64,000 nucleotides of DNA. Origin: an uncultured Bacillota bacterium (GTDB taxonomy: Bacteria; Bacillota; Dehalobacteriia; UBA7702). Position numbers and translations under genes: made by a program. Positions 42,016-51,691 of this stretch are shown in pieces; the first letter of the stretch is position 1; the number at the start of each line of letters is the position of its first letter. The DNA is taken from positions 14,107 to 78,106 of the forward strand of contig CAKUYE010000013.1 of NCBI GenBank assembly GCA_934702375.1, given 5' to 3'. The notes beneath the pieces were generated by a model. The model saw only the letters and a program-made list of their open reading frames with translations, was not told the origin of the DNA and did not search any database.

Positions 42016-43554
42016 ATGAATGTCGATGTGATAAAAAGAATCATTTTGCAATGGAGCGAACGTTATCCACTGTGTGCTGTTGTGCAGTTTTTCAGATATG
42101 CTTTTTTCTTGATTTCTTTCGCATTATTTTTTTGCGGATATTATTGGTGCGCTCCTAATGTTTCATTGTGCGGGGTGTTGTCTTTATTTTTGAGTAATTT
42201 ACTTTACGGTTTTTCTGCTGCAAGACAACGAATTGTCTTTTTGCTGTTTCATGCTACATTGTTTACTTTCTTGCTTAGTCGTCCGTTTATTAGCATGTTG
42301 AGGGGCGACGTTTGGTGGTACTTTGATTTTTCGGCAGTTTCTTTCGCGCTGAATTCACTTTTACTTACTTTGCTTTTCTTGCGTTTTGGAGAGATATTCG
42401 GAGAGGCAATTTTATCCCGCTCCCTTCAAAAAAGAAATGTCTGTCAGTTGGATAAGAATAGTGAATATGTTTGGAATTTCCGTCATGCATTACAAATTAT
42501 TTCGTTGATTTTCTTTATCCTCACGATGTCTGTTTATCTTATGCTTCAAATCGAAAAGCTTGTTTTTATGCAAGGACGGGATTATGCTGAAATCTATTCC
42601 TCTTTTCGAACAACCTTTCCCTTTTATGTGGAGACGCTGGCTTCGATGATGAAGTTTGCATTATGTTTTTTTCTCGCAACTATGCCGTCAAAACGCCTGG
42701 CTTTCCTTCCGTTGTTTGTTTATTGGCTGTCTGCAGTTCCAGCGTTGATTATCGGTCAGCGATCTTTGATTGTTCTTCATACCGTGTTTATTTTTCTGTA
42801 TTATATTTTTCGTGATATCAAAGGAGATGCTCAATGTTGGTTAGGGAAGGGTGAGGTTGTATTTTTGTTTGCCTGTGGTGTTCCCGTACTGTTTTTTTTA
42901 GGCGCGTATAATTATATCCGAGACGGTGTTGGAGTGTCTTTAGGGCTTTGGGACAATATTGTTGATTTGTTTTACAAGCAGGGTGTATCCTTTGATGTTT
43001 TATGTATGGGCTATTCGGCTCTTCCTGACTTACCAGATGTAATTCCCAAAAATTATACTTTTGGGCCATTTATTGACTACTTTCAGCATGGCTCACTTGC
43101 ACAGATCCTTTTTGGAGCTGAATCTTTAGGTAGCGGTAATAGCGAGGTTATCGCAATTTATGGACACTCTTTTGCAGATAGCTTGGCTTACACGATTCAT
43201 CCTGGATATTTAAGCGGACATGGTTACGGTTCTTCCTATTTGCTTGAGACCTTTGCGGATTGGGGGTATTGCGGAGTTATTTGCTTCAGCAGTATTTTAG
43301 GTATGATATTTTCCTCTGCATATGCCTTTTTTTGCAAAAATACTTTCATATCCGCTTTAACGTTGGTGTGTTTGTTGAACTTATTTTATATTCCACGAGC
43401 ATCTGCCACAAGTTGGCTTCAATTTTTAACAACAATGCAATTTTGGCTTGCAGCAATTTTTTGTTATATCACTGCAGGTGTTTGTAGTCGGCAATATTCA
43501 TTTTGCCAAGGGAAATCGTTGAATTATTATAAAGGAGCAAAATCAGATGTTTGA
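42016..43554 (+). CDS. Polysaccharide repeat-unit polymerase (Wzy-like)
   Basis: The 512-residue protein has about eleven to twelve membrane helices and one larger external loop (about 300-410), the layout of Wzy or O-antigen polymerases. Sequence conservation in this group is low, so the call rests on topology and on its place between transferases, the Wzz-like gene and Wzx. IIGQRSLIVLHTVF and the loop segment GYSALPDLPDV can be noted as landmarks. AAAGGGAG lies eight bases before the ATG. Confidence 0.78.
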   Translation: MNVDVIKRIILQWSERYPLCAVVQFFRYAFFLISFALFFCGYYWCAPNVSLCGVLSLFLSNLLYGFSAARQRIVFLLFHATLFTFLLSRPFISMLRGDVWWYFDFSAVSFALNSLLLTLLFLRFGEIFGEAILSRSLQKRNVCQLDKNSEYVWNFRHALQIISLIFFILTMSVYLMLQIEKLVFMQGRDYAEIYSSFRTTFPFYVETLASMMKFALCFFLATMPSKRLAFLPLFVYWLSAVPALIIGQRSLIVLHTVFIFLYYIFRDIKGDAQCWLGKGEVVFLFACGVPVLFFLGAYNYIRDGVGVSLGLWDNIVDLFYKQGVSFDVLCMGYSALPDLPDVIPKNYTFGPFIDYFQHGSLAQILFGAESLGSGNSEVIAIYGHSFADSLAYTIHPGYLSGHGYGSSYLLETFADWGYCGVICFSSILGMIFSSAYAFFCKNTFISALTLVCLLNLFYIPRASATSWLQFLTTMQFWLAAIFCYITAGVCSRQYSFCQGKSLNYYKGAKSDV

Positions 43555-44350
43555 AAAATGTGGTCTGAGGGATGTTTTTTACCGTATATGGATGTATAAA
43601 TTTTGGATTCTAGGTGTTATCACTATTTTTTTTCTCCTAGGATTTTTCCTGTTTCCAACAAACAACGAGGATGAACCTATGTCTCATCTTGTTGATGCAA
43701 ATGGTCATTGGGCTGCCTCTGCTTCTTACCTTGTTTCTTCGGAGTCTGGCCTTTCCGATGAAGCTGGAGAGAATGAGACGGATAGCACGGATCTTAAGTT
43801 GGCACATACTTATGCGGAAATACTCCATGCGGATTTTTCTGCAGAAAAACTCCTGACCCAATTGCGGCAGAAATATTCCATGGATGAACTTATTAACAAC
43901 CTTTCCTGGGATGTAACAGAGGAAACTGTATCGCCGTTTGCTTTTCGGAATACCTATTTTGCCGATGTATTAGAGCCTGCTCCAATTGTAAATATATATG
44001 TTTACTCTAAGGATGAGGCCTTGGCTCGGGATTTTTTGGCGGAATGTATTGCAGTTTTTGAATCTACTGTTGATGTTGTGCCTAATAGTTCTATTAGTAA
44101 ACTCGATGGGGTTGTCGCTTATGAGTATTTGGAAGATTCTGCGCCGGTATCGGAAAGCAACGTAGGTTTGAAAAATAGTCTTGTGTTGTTGCCAATTTTG
44201 GGTTGCGTGGTGAGTTTATTGGTTGTATGCGCATTGGCAATTTTTAGGCCTACAATTAACCGAAAAGGTGATTTTTCGCTCTATGATATATTTGTGATCG
44301 GGGAGGTATCCCTTCCCCGAGGAAGGACTGGAGTAAAAGATGAAAAATAA
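43547..44350 (+). CDS. Wzz-like chain-length regulator
   Basis: The 267-residue protein has two membrane helices, at about 18-37 (ILGVITIFFLLGFFLF) and 204-226 (LVLLPILGCVVSLLVVC), framing an extracytoplasmic domain. This is the polysaccharide co-polymerase arrangement of CpsC/Wzz. It lacks a cytoplasmic kinase domain; the next gene encodes a degenerate kinase-like partner. It overlaps wzy by eight bases and the following gene by eleven. Confidence 0.8.
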   Translation: MFEKCGLRDVFYRIWMYKFWILGVITIFFLLGFFLFPTNNEDEPMSHLVDANGHWAASASYLVSSESGLSDEAGENETDSTDLKLAHTYAEILHADFSAEKLLTQLRQKYSMDELINNLSWDVTEETVSPFAFRNTYFADVLEPAPIVNIYVYSKDEALARDFLAECIAVFESTVDVVPNSSISKLDGVVAYEYLEDSAPVSESNVGLKNSLVLLPILGCVVSLLVVCALAIFRPTINRKGDFSLYDIFVIGEVSLPRGRTGVKDEK

Positions 44351-44738
44351 GAAATCAATGATTTTTGATGCACAAATTTTCTCAGATCTTTGTGACAGTA
44401 AAGAAATACATTCATGTGCCATTGTTACGTCGTTGAAAAAGGACCACATCATTCATTCATTTTGCGAAACCTTTTGCATTGAAATGAAAAAGGTTAGGGA
44501 AAACGTAGAGTTCTTTGTAGATGACGTGTTTCTAAATACAAGTACAGATACTCTTTCTTTGGTTCTTGCTCCTTCCCCTCATGAAAATGTGGATTCTTAC
44601 CGCATTTGCAAATCTTGTGATGCTGTACTTATCGTGGAAAGATACGGACATTCTCTCCATTATGTTTTTGATGAGATGATTGTTTTCTTGAGGGAACACA
44701 ATTTCGACATACTTGGAGTAATAAGTATTACAGATTAA
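44340..44738 (+). CDS. Small degenerate CpsD/BY-kinase-like protein
   Basis: The 132-residue cytoplasmic protein follows the Wzz-like gene exactly where the CpsD-type tyrosine kinase is usually encoded. It keeps the general outline: SCAIVTSLKKDHIIHSFCET where the P-loop would be, and CDAVLIVERYGHSLHYVFDE plus FDILGVI matching the late strand-helix-strand. The Walker A glycine-lysine-serine residues and the tyrosine-rich tail are absent, and it is about 100 residues short. It is probably a non-catalytic partner of the Wzz-like protein. The link is by eye and weak; otherwise it is hypothetical. Confidence 0.55.
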   Translation: MKNKKSMIFDAQIFSDLCDSKEIHSCAIVTSLKKDHIIHSFCETFCIEMKKVRENVEFFVDDVFLNTSTDTLSLVLAPSPHENVDSYRICKSCDAVLIVERYGHSLHYVFDEMIVFLREHNFDILGVISITD

Positions 44739-44762
44739 TTAGATCGCAGGAAGGTTGTTATA

Positions 44763-46286
44763 TTGTCTCGTACAGGTTATGCAATAAAAAATGTATTTGT
44801 TGGCGTTGGTGGCCAGTTTTTTAGTATTCTGATTGGCCTTGTTACACGTATTTTTTTTGTACGTCTTTTAGCCCAAGAATATCTTGGGCTTAACGGGCTT
44901 TTCTCGAGTATTCTAACGACACTGTCTTTTGTTGAGCTTGGGATTGGTCCTGCTATTGTGTATAGCCTGTATAAGCCTCTGGCAGAGCGGGATAATGAAC
45001 AAGTCAATGCATTAATGAATCTGTTCCGAAAGTCATATATTGCAATTGGTGTTGCCGTGGCTGCTATTGGGATTGCATTGACTCCATTCTTACCCTATTT
45101 GATCGAGGATATTCCGGAAAATATTCCTCATATCAATGCAATATATATTCTGTTTGTTGTTAATACTTCGATTTCCTACTTTTTTTCCTATAAGAAGTCT
45201 TTGATTATTGCTGATCAGAGGCAATATATTGTGACTGCGTGTCATTATGTCTTTTATTTCATAATGAATGCTCTGCAGATTGGCTTCTTGTACTTCACCA
45301 GAAGTTATTTTGTTTATTTGGTTATTATGATCCTATCCACCTTTATGGAGAATATCGTGATTTCTCAAATCGCGAGTCGAAAATACCCTGCCTTTTTGTC
45401 TGGTCACCCTTGTGCACTACGCAATGAATATAAGAATGAGATTATCATTAATATTAAAGCAATCATCCTTCACAAACTGGGTACCGTAATCCATACGGTT
45501 TCGGATAATCTGATCATGGGAAAATTTTTTGGATTAGTATCTGTTGCAATTTATTCTAACTATTTACTGATTATCACGCCGTTAAATGCTATTGGTGGAC
45601 AAATCTTTTCGTTTACAGCAAGCCTGGGAAATTTAAAAGTAACATCCGAAGATGATCATGCAATTGATGTTTTTCGCATTATGGAGTTTGTGGATTTCTG
45701 GGTTTATGCATTTTTTTCTGTTTGTCTGTTTGTTCTATTTAATCCTTTTATTGCAATAGCCTTTGGTGAAAATTTTCTGTTCCCGATGTTTACCGTGGCG
45801 CTTATTGTTCTAAGTTTTTATCTTGACGGAAGAAGAAAGGCATTGCTGTCCATAAAAGAGGGGTATGGTATATTTTATCCGGATCGGTATAAACCCCTTG
45901 TCGAAGTTACTGCAAAAGTGCTGTTGTCGATTGGGCTAGCAATTCCCTATGGAATCAATGGTGTTTTCCTTGGCGGGATCCTGAGTCGCTTTGTGTGTAT
46001 CGTTGTAGAGCCATATGTCGTATATAAATATGGGCTTGGCTGGCAATACTTAAGTAGCTATGTGAAACGATATATTATGTATTTTGCGGTGTTTGTAGCC
46101 CTTACCATAGTGACATATATAGCTGCTTCCCTTTGTGGTGATGGTGGACTCCTCCCCTTTGTCGGTAAAATGATGGTTTGCTTGGTTTTCCCAAATATTG
46201 TTATTTTCCTCTTATTTCGAAAAACAACAGAATTTGCTTGGGTTTGGAATACCTTTAAAAAATTTATGAAAAAAATAAAGAAATAA
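44763..46286 (+). CDS. Polysaccharide flippase (Wzx, MATE/MOP superfamily)
   Basis: The 507-residue protein has about twelve to fourteen membrane helices and the MOP-superfamily start VFVGVGGQFFSILIGLVTRI followed by LGLNGLFSSILTTLSFVELG. It should flip the lipid-linked repeat unit outward for Wzy. The start is TTG at 44763, with AGGAAGG ahead. The C-terminus is rich in lysine. A strong terminator follows and closes the locus. Confidence 0.88.
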   Translation: MSRTGYAIKNVFVGVGGQFFSILIGLVTRIFFVRLLAQEYLGLNGLFSSILTTLSFVELGIGPAIVYSLYKPLAERDNEQVNALMNLFRKSYIAIGVAVAAIGIALTPFLPYLIEDIPENIPHINAIYILFVVNTSISYFFSYKKSLIIADQRQYIVTACHYVFYFIMNALQIGFLYFTRSYFVYLVIMILSTFMENIVISQIASRKYPAFLSGHPCALRNEYKNEIIINIKAIILHKLGTVIHTVSDNLIMGKFFGLVSVAIYSNYLLIITPLNAIGGQIFSFTASLGNLKVTSEDDHAIDVFRIMEFVDFWVYAFFSVCLFVLFNPFIAIAFGENFLFPMFTVALIVLSFYLDGRRKALLSIKEGYGIFYPDRYKPLVEVTAKVLLSIGLAIPYGINGVFLGGILSRFVCIVVEPYVVYKYGLGWQYLSSYVKRYIMYFAVFVALTIVTYIAASLCGDGGLLPFVGKMMVCLVFPNIVIFLLFRKTTEFAWVWNTFKKFMKKIKK

Positions 46287-46294
46287 GATTTTTT

Positions 46295-46327
46295 CAAAGC
46301 TTCCTTTGGGGAGCTTTGATTTTTTGT
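46295..46327 (+). terminator. Terminator at the end of the polysaccharide locus
   Basis: CAAAGCTTCC pairs with GGGAGCTTTG and is followed by ATTTTTTG. The preceding strand also carries ATTTTTT, so it may act in both directions. Confidence 0.87.
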
Positions 46328-46383
46328 TGCGTTTTTCTTTTGGCCGTGATATAGTGGATATAGTAATCTGCCGGAGGTGCAAA

Positions 46384-48291
46384 ATGGACAGACGCAGAGA
46401 GTATTTAGAAGAGAGATTAAAAGAGGCAGAGGCGAAGATTAAGGCTCAAAATCAGGTGATACGAAATTTAGAATTACGAAAAGAGCAGTACGATTCTATC
46501 TTGGAAAGTATGTCTGAGCTTGTTGAGAGAACCGATCCGAACCTTAATCTTATTTATGTTAACAAGGCATTGTCTGATTTTTACGGTGAAACACCGGAAA
46601 GTATGATTAATACAGATACCATGAAGCTTGTATGTCAAGAGGACCATGATGCGATTTATGAAATGATGCGAAATATTACTGTGGATAGTCCCCATTACAA
46701 ATATGAGTATCGTGTAAATATTAACGATCGGATTTATTGGATGGAAAGCGTTGGTCGTGGGTTTTATGATGAGGACGGGGAAATAATAGAATATCAGGAT
46801 GTCAGTCGTGATATTACCCATTTTAAAAACTTAGAGGAACAATTAAAATATCTTGTTGATATGCAAACAAAAAAATTGCAGGCAAGTAATTCGGAGCTAC
46901 AACAAGTAAATAACTATTTGCATAGTATTTTATCCAATATTTCCGAAGGGATTTTAGTAATTAACAAGAATGGAGAGTGTGAGTTCTTAAATTACGGCCC
47001 TAAGGATTTATGGAAGCACGCCAGCCAAGATATCAGTATATATTTTAAGGAATTATTAAATGATAAAAAGAGTAATGTAATCAATTGGATGTTTTTTAAA
47101 AAGCGACCGTTTTTCGATGCTGAGATGCACTTTGTTTCTCGGCGACGCGATCTTTTTTTTGTCGTTTCAGGAATGCCTCTTGATACCGGTGACGATATGG
47201 TGGAAAAAAGTATATTGGTTTTAAAACCGGTTACTCAGGTACGTAAGATGGTAACTCAAATGAGTGGGAATCAAGCACGTTTTCACTTTAAAGATATCAT
47301 TACTATCAGTCAAAAGATGCAGGATGATATTTATTTGGCAAAGCAAGCCGCAATGAGTGATTGTAATGTTTTAATTGAAGGGGAGAGCGGTACCGGTAAG
47401 GAGCTTTTTGCCCAAAGCATTCATAATGCCAGCTTACGTCAGAATGGGCCATTTGTTGCGGTGAATTGTGGTGCGCTGCCTCGTGAGTTAGTTGCCAGTG
47501 AGCTGTTTGGTTATGCAGAGGGTTCTTTTACCGGTGCAAAAAAAGGAGGTAAACCCGGGAAATTTGAACTTGCTGATGGAGGCACTTTATTTCTCGATGA
47601 GATTGGAGATATGCCATTGGATCAGCAGATTGCTTTGTTACGAGTGATTCAAGAGCGCTGTGTTACCAGGGTTGGCGGCAATCGCAATATTAATGTTGAT
47701 GTCCGCATAATTTGTGCAACGAATCGTGATCTTCAGCGGGAAGCCAAAGAGAAGAGCTTTCGTGAGGATCTTTATTATCGATTGAATGTCATTAGTATTC
47801 ATGTTCCGCCGTTGCGGGAGCGAAAAGATGATATTATGCCGCTATTCTGCTCTTTTTGGGCAAATGTTACCGGTGGAAAACCGGAAGATTTTTTATCGTT
47901 ATTGCAGCCTGAGGTCATTGACGTGTTGTTGCGCTATGATTATCCGGGTAATGTCAGAGAGTTGCAAAACGTAGCAGACCGTATGGTATATCTTTCCGAC
48001 GGCGATGAAATCACCATGAAATACCTGCCTCAACATATTATAGATTCCGTTGTTGAAGTGCAAAATGCTTTAGCTGTAGTAGAAGATGTTTCGACGGATT
48101 TTGTTTCTCCGGAAACATCTTTGCCCACGATCACCGATGTACGTCAGCGTAAACAGAAACAGATTCTTTTGCAGCAGCGGCAGGAACTATTGCTGGCATT
48201 GGAAAAGGAAAATGGTAATATTGCAGCAGCTGCTCGTCGTTTGGGTGTTTCGCGGACAACATTTTATCGAAAGCTGGATCTTACCGAATGA
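46384..48291 (+). CDS. PAS-domain sigma-54-dependent transcriptional activator
   Basis: The 635-residue protein has an N-terminal coiled coil (about 1-35), a first PAS domain (about 35-155), a short coiled linker, a second PAS domain (about 185-300) and a sigma-54 AAA+ domain (about 315-545). Landmarks are Walker A IEGESGTGKELFAQSIHNAS, the sigma-54 contact loop as GSFTGAKKGG, and Walker B LFLDEIGDMP. A Fis-type helix-turn-helix ends it (ENGNIAAAARRLGVSRTTFY). The ATG at 46384 follows CGGAGGTG. It lies directly upstream of a -24/-12 promoter and an inverted repeat ahead of mttB, so it very probably activates that operon in response to a small molecule sensed by a PAS domain. Confidence 0.93.
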   Translation: MDRRREYLEERLKEAEAKIKAQNQVIRNLELRKEQYDSILESMSELVERTDPNLNLIYVNKALSDFYGETPESMINTDTMKLVCQEDHDAIYEMMRNITVDSPHYKYEYRVNINDRIYWMESVGRGFYDEDGEIIEYQDVSRDITHFKNLEEQLKYLVDMQTKKLQASNSELQQVNNYLHSILSNISEGILVINKNGECEFLNYGPKDLWKHASQDISIYFKELLNDKKSNVINWMFFKKRPFFDAEMHFVSRRRDLFFVVSGMPLDTGDDMVEKSILVLKPVTQVRKMVTQMSGNQARFHFKDIITISQKMQDDIYLAKQAAMSDCNVLIEGESGTGKELFAQSIHNASLRQNGPFVAVNCGALPRELVASELFGYAEGSFTGAKKGGKPGKFELADGGTLFLDEIGDMPLDQQIALLRVIQERCVTRVGGNRNINVDVRIICATNRDLQREAKEKSFREDLYYRLNVISIHVPPLRERKDDIMPLFCSFWANVTGGKPEDFLSLLQPEVIDVLLRYDYPGNVRELQNVADRMVYLSDGDEITMKYLPQHIIDSVVEVQNALAVVEDVSTDFVSPETSLPTITDVRQRKQKQILLQQRQELLLALEKENGNIAAAARRLGVSRTTFYRKLDLTE

Positions 48292-48315
48292 TAAATTATC
48301 GATTAAACCATGAAC

Positions 48316-48383
48316 GAACCGCATATGTTCCGAATATGTTGCAAATATGTTCTGTTAAAACGTTTTAGGAACATATTTGGTTC
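48316..48383 (+). promoter_or_regulatory. Upstream activator sites of the mttB promoter
   Basis: GAACCGCATATGTTCC (48316-48331) and GGAACATATTTGGTTC (48368-48383) form an inverted repeat matching at 14 of 16 positions. ATATGTT also recurs in the same orientation at 48323, 48334 and 48345, exactly 11 bases apart. The block lies 123 to 190 bases upstream of the sigma-54 promoter, the usual enhancer distance, and just after the activator gene. Confidence 0.8.
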
Positions 48384-48505
48384 ACAAAGAGTACGGTGTT
48401 TCGGAGGGATATTTAGGCGAAAAAAAGTAGAATAAAAAGGAATTTAGACTTGGTACAGGAGCTTTCTTTAAAAAAGCGATTGTTGCAAGTCTATTTTGTT
48501 TTTTT

Positions 48506-48521
48506 TGGCACGCTCTTTGCA
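48506..48521 (+). promoter_or_regulatory. Sigma-54 (-24/-12) promoter of the mttB operon
   Basis: TGGCACG, four bases, then TTGCA matches the sigma-54 consensus perfectly, with GG at 48507-48508 and GC at 48519-48520. Transcription should start near 48532, giving a leader of about 150 bases before mttB. Confidence 0.92.
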
Positions 48522-48679
48522 TTATATAAAGGCATAAGGAACAAAAGCAACAAGGGATTCATGAAACATCGATGAAGTTGTTGAGAACTGCTATTGTTGT
48601 CATTGGAAAGCTATTCGTTGTATAAATTTAGTTTGTTATTGGATTTATCCAAAATAATAAAAAAAGAGAGGTACAATTG

Positions 48680-50158
48680 ATGAGAAGAAACATTTCTTGT
48701 GGGCGTGGCCTTCTTTCCGGCTTCAGCCTAAACGTTTTCTCCGAAGAAGAGTGCGAACGAATTCACCTTGCGTCACTGGAGTTATTGGAAACGACCGGTA
48801 TTTTTTGCGAAAGCGATCGTGCCATCGAAATTTACGAGGCAGGAGGTTGCCGCATTGATCACGACAAGAAAAGAGTGCATATTCCTGCTTGGTTAGTAGA
48901 AGACTCTGTTCGTAAGGCTCCGCCCAGAGTTTTAATGGCCGGCCGTGATCCTCAAAATGATGTTGTTTTGGAAAGTGGTCGAGTAAACTTCCTTACCTTT
49001 GGTCAGGGGATCAATGTTATCGATCCTTATAGCGGTGAACGTCGTCCTTCCGTAAAACAGGACGTTGCCGATGTTGCTCGTCTTGTTGATGCGCTTCCTA
49101 ACGTAGATGTTATTGAAGATACTCTTTATTGCAGTGACAAAGACGAAAGAGTCGCCACCCTCCATAATGCGGAAGCCACTCTTACGAATACCACCAAACA
49201 TCAGAGTCAGGGGGCAGACAGTGCCCATCAGGCAAAGCTCTGTATCGAGATTGCTGCTGCCATCGTCGGCGGTAAAGATAAATTAAAATCTCGTCCGATT
49301 ATTTCCGGCGGTGGTTGCCCTGTAAGTCCTCTTACTCTTCCTAAGGGCAACACTGAGCAGCTTATTGAATATGCATCGGCCGGTCTTCCCTGTAATCCTT
49401 TGTCTATGGCCATGGCAGGTGGCTCTACTCCTGTTACTCTAGCAGGTACGTTGACCGTTCACAATGCTGAAATTATTTCCTATATCGTGTTGATTCAGCT
49501 TGTAAATCCCGGTAATCCTTGTACCTATGGCAGTTCTACAACTGCAATGGATCTTCGTCGTGCCGTTGCATGCGTAGGTTCTCCTGAACTTGGTATGATT
49601 TCCGCTGCTGTTGCCCGTATGGCTCAGTTCTATAAGATCCCCAGTTTTGTGGCAGGTACCTAGGCAGACAGTAAATTGTCTGACATTCAAGCAGGACACG
49701 AAAAAACATTAACAGCCATGTTGCCGGCGTTGGCAGGTGCCAACCTCATCTACGGGCTGGGTATGTTAGAATCCGGTATTACTCTGGGCTATGGCCAGAT
49801 GGTTATGGACAATGAATTTGCCGGTATGATTCGCTATGCTCTTCAGGGTATTCCTGTAAATGACGAAACTCTCGATGTTGATTCTATTATTCGTGTTGGT
49901 CCCGGTGGCAATCATCTTACCGAACCCAACACCGTTTCCAAAACTAGAGGTTATCAATCCACTCCCAAATTTATTGATCGTAATTTGATGGATAATTGGC
50001 TCCTTGAAGGTGGCGTAGATTTCAAGACCAAGTGTGATGAAGAAGCAAGACGTATTCTCGAAACGCATCAGGTAACTCCTGTATCGGAATATGCTGTCGG
50101 TACCATTCGTGAAATCATTGAAAAAGAAGAACGCGATCTTGGCATCAGTCAATCTTAA
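48680..50158 (+). CDS. mttB: Trimethylamine-type corrinoid methyltransferase MttB with in-frame UAG (pyrrolysine)
   Basis: Reading through a TAG at 49661-49663 gives a 492-residue protein with pyrrolysine at about residue 328. This matches the length (about 495) and Pyl position (334) of archaeal MttB. The flanks AGT-Pyl-ADSKLSDIQAGHEKT and homology continuing in frame to GLGMLESGITLGYGQMVMDN show one gene, not two. MttB demethylates trimethylamine to a corrinoid protein. The ATG at 48680 with GAGAGG ahead is preferred to a TTG one codon earlier. It heads an operon with two permeases under sigma-54 control. No corrinoid protein gene or pyl genes lie in the window, so the substrate (trimethylamine or another methylated amine) is inferred. 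Confidence 0.93.
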
Positions 50159-50184
50159 TCATGTGACTATCTGTATGTTTTATG

Positions 50185-50208
50185 TTCGGGCGGGTTTTCC
50201 CGCCCGAA
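50185..50208 (+). other. Strong hairpin between mttB and the permease
   Basis: TTCGGGCGGG and CCCGCCCGAA form a perfect 10-base-pair stem with a TTTT loop, 27 bases after the mttB stop. It has no T-run, so it is more likely an mRNA-processing or 3'-end-protecting element that sets mttB above the downstream genes than a full terminator. Confidence 0.7.
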
Positions 50209-50235
50209 ATAATTACTTTGAAAGGAGTTGCTCCA

Positions 50236-51648
50236 ATGGCAGATACAACTTCTCAGGCAAAAAAACTCAGTTCAGTGGATTTGTTTTTAGGTATTATTGT
50301 TCTTATGCTGTTTCTTGATTCTGGGACAGCCTCCTCTGCAATGGGGATTAGTTCAATTACGTGGTATTTGATCCTCGGCATAATTTTCTTTTTGCCTATG
50401 GCTCTGATTACGGCAGAGCTTGGCTCAACTTATCCTTCTGACGGCGGTCTGTATCATTGGGTAAAAATTTCTCTTGGTGCAGATAACGCAGCCAGAGTCA
50501 CCTGGTATTATTGGTTAAATAATGCAGTTTGGGTTGCCTCCGCTACGATTTTCGTCATGGACGTTGTTCGGCAAATGTTAAACTTGCTTTTTGGAATAGA
50601 AGTTTCTTTTTTCCTTTATTTGGCTTTTTCCTGTATTTTAGTGTGGGTTTATGTATTGATGGCAACCCAACCTCAAAATGAATCTACCGCCGTTCGAAAC
50701 CTTGGTGGTATTGCAAAATTGACAATTGTCGCAGCAATGATTTTATGCGCCATCTGTTATCTGGTAAAGAGTGGCGGGGAGACTGCAACCGCTTTTACAG
50801 TTACAGAGTTTAAACCGACGATAGGGGCTGCTTTTGCCTTTTTCCCCGCTTTAATTTATAACGTTATGGGTTTTGATGCCATTAGCTCGATTGGTGGCAG
50901 CAATATTAAAAATCCGGCAAAGGATTTGCCGCGAATGATCCTCTTAAGTTTGGTTATAATCATTGCCGTCTATGTTCTGTTTACTTTGGCGATGTGTATT
51001 GTTACGCCCTACGAAGAAATTGATATCATTAATGGGATTTTGAATATCTTTATTATCACTTTTCCCGGCGGCCTTGGTACTGTTCTGTACGTTCTTATTG
51101 GTGTTATTTTCCTGTACACTTTGATGTCACAAGGTCCGGCTTGGCTTCAGGCTGCTGGCTATATGGCAGTAGAAGCTGCCTCTGATGAAAACCGTGAACT
51201 TCCCAAAGTTTTTGGAACCGTGACGAAAAAAGGTGCGCCATTGGGGAGCATTGTGATTATCGGTATTGTGAGTACGGTGTTGATTATTGCTTACGGTCTT
51301 CTTGCCTCTTTTGTCGGAGGTACTGCAAGTGATTTATTCTGGACTTTATTCTCTTTCACTTCTTTGATTTTCCTTCTGCCGTTTATTATGTGTTGTTCCG
51401 CTTTTATGAAGCTGAGGAAAAACGATGGGAAAACTCAACGAGGATATCGTTTCCCCGGCTCTGACGGCTTTGGTTTTTGTATCGCTCGGTTTTGCCAAAT
51501 CGTTATTATCTTTACAATGGTACTATTCTTCTATGTCCCCGGTCAGCCCGTTGATTGGATCACCGATATTGCTTTGGGTTTAGGATTTTTAATAGGCCTT
51601 GGTTTTGGTGAATATTTTAATTTACGACGCAAAAGAGCTTTGAAATAA
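50236..51648 (+). CDS. APC-superfamily amino acid/amine permease
   Basis: The 470-residue protein has about twelve membrane helices. The APC-type first helix region reads DSGTASSAMGISSITWYLIL, followed by ELGSTYPSDGGLYHWVK, the conserved loop of the family. FNAISSIGG-like sequence (MGFDAISSIGGSNIKNPAKD) marks helix 6. I chose the ATG at 50236 because AAAGGAG lies nine bases ahead. Co-transcription with mttB suggests import of the methylated amine or of an amino acid such as a betaine, but the sequence alone does not show the substrate. Confidence 0.88.
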   Translation: MADTTSQAKKLSSVDLFLGIIVLMLFLDSGTASSAMGISSITWYLILGIIFFLPMALITAELGSTYPSDGGLYHWVKISLGADNAARVTWYYWLNNAVWVASATIFVMDVVRQMLNLLFGIEVSFFLYLAFSCILVWVYVLMATQPQNESTAVRNLGGIAKLTIVAAMILCAICYLVKSGGETATAFTVTEFKPTIGAAFAFFPALIYNVMGFDAISSIGGSNIKNPAKDLPRMILLSLVIIIAVYVLFTLAMCIVTPYEEIDIINGILNIFIITFPGGLGTVLYVLIGVIFLYTLMSQGPAWLQAAGYMAVEAASDENRELPKVFGTVTKKGAPLGSIVIIGIVSTVLIIAYGLLASFVGGTASDLFWTLFSFTSLIFLLPFIMCCSAFMKLRKNDGKTQRGYRFPGSDGFGFCIARFCQIVIIFTMVLFFYVPGQPVDWITDIALGLGFLIGLGFGEYFNLRRKRALK

Positions 51649-51691
51649 ATGAATATCACGGATTTGATTGTAAAGGAGGGGAGGGTAAGAT

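Noticed and set aside
49676..50158. A separate 160-residue gene after mttB, or mttB as a pseudogene broken by a nonsense mutation
   Set aside because: The second part is in the same frame, with homology unbroken across the TAG, and the codon falls at the known Pyl position with the expected flanking residues. No frameshift or second ribosome site is seen.
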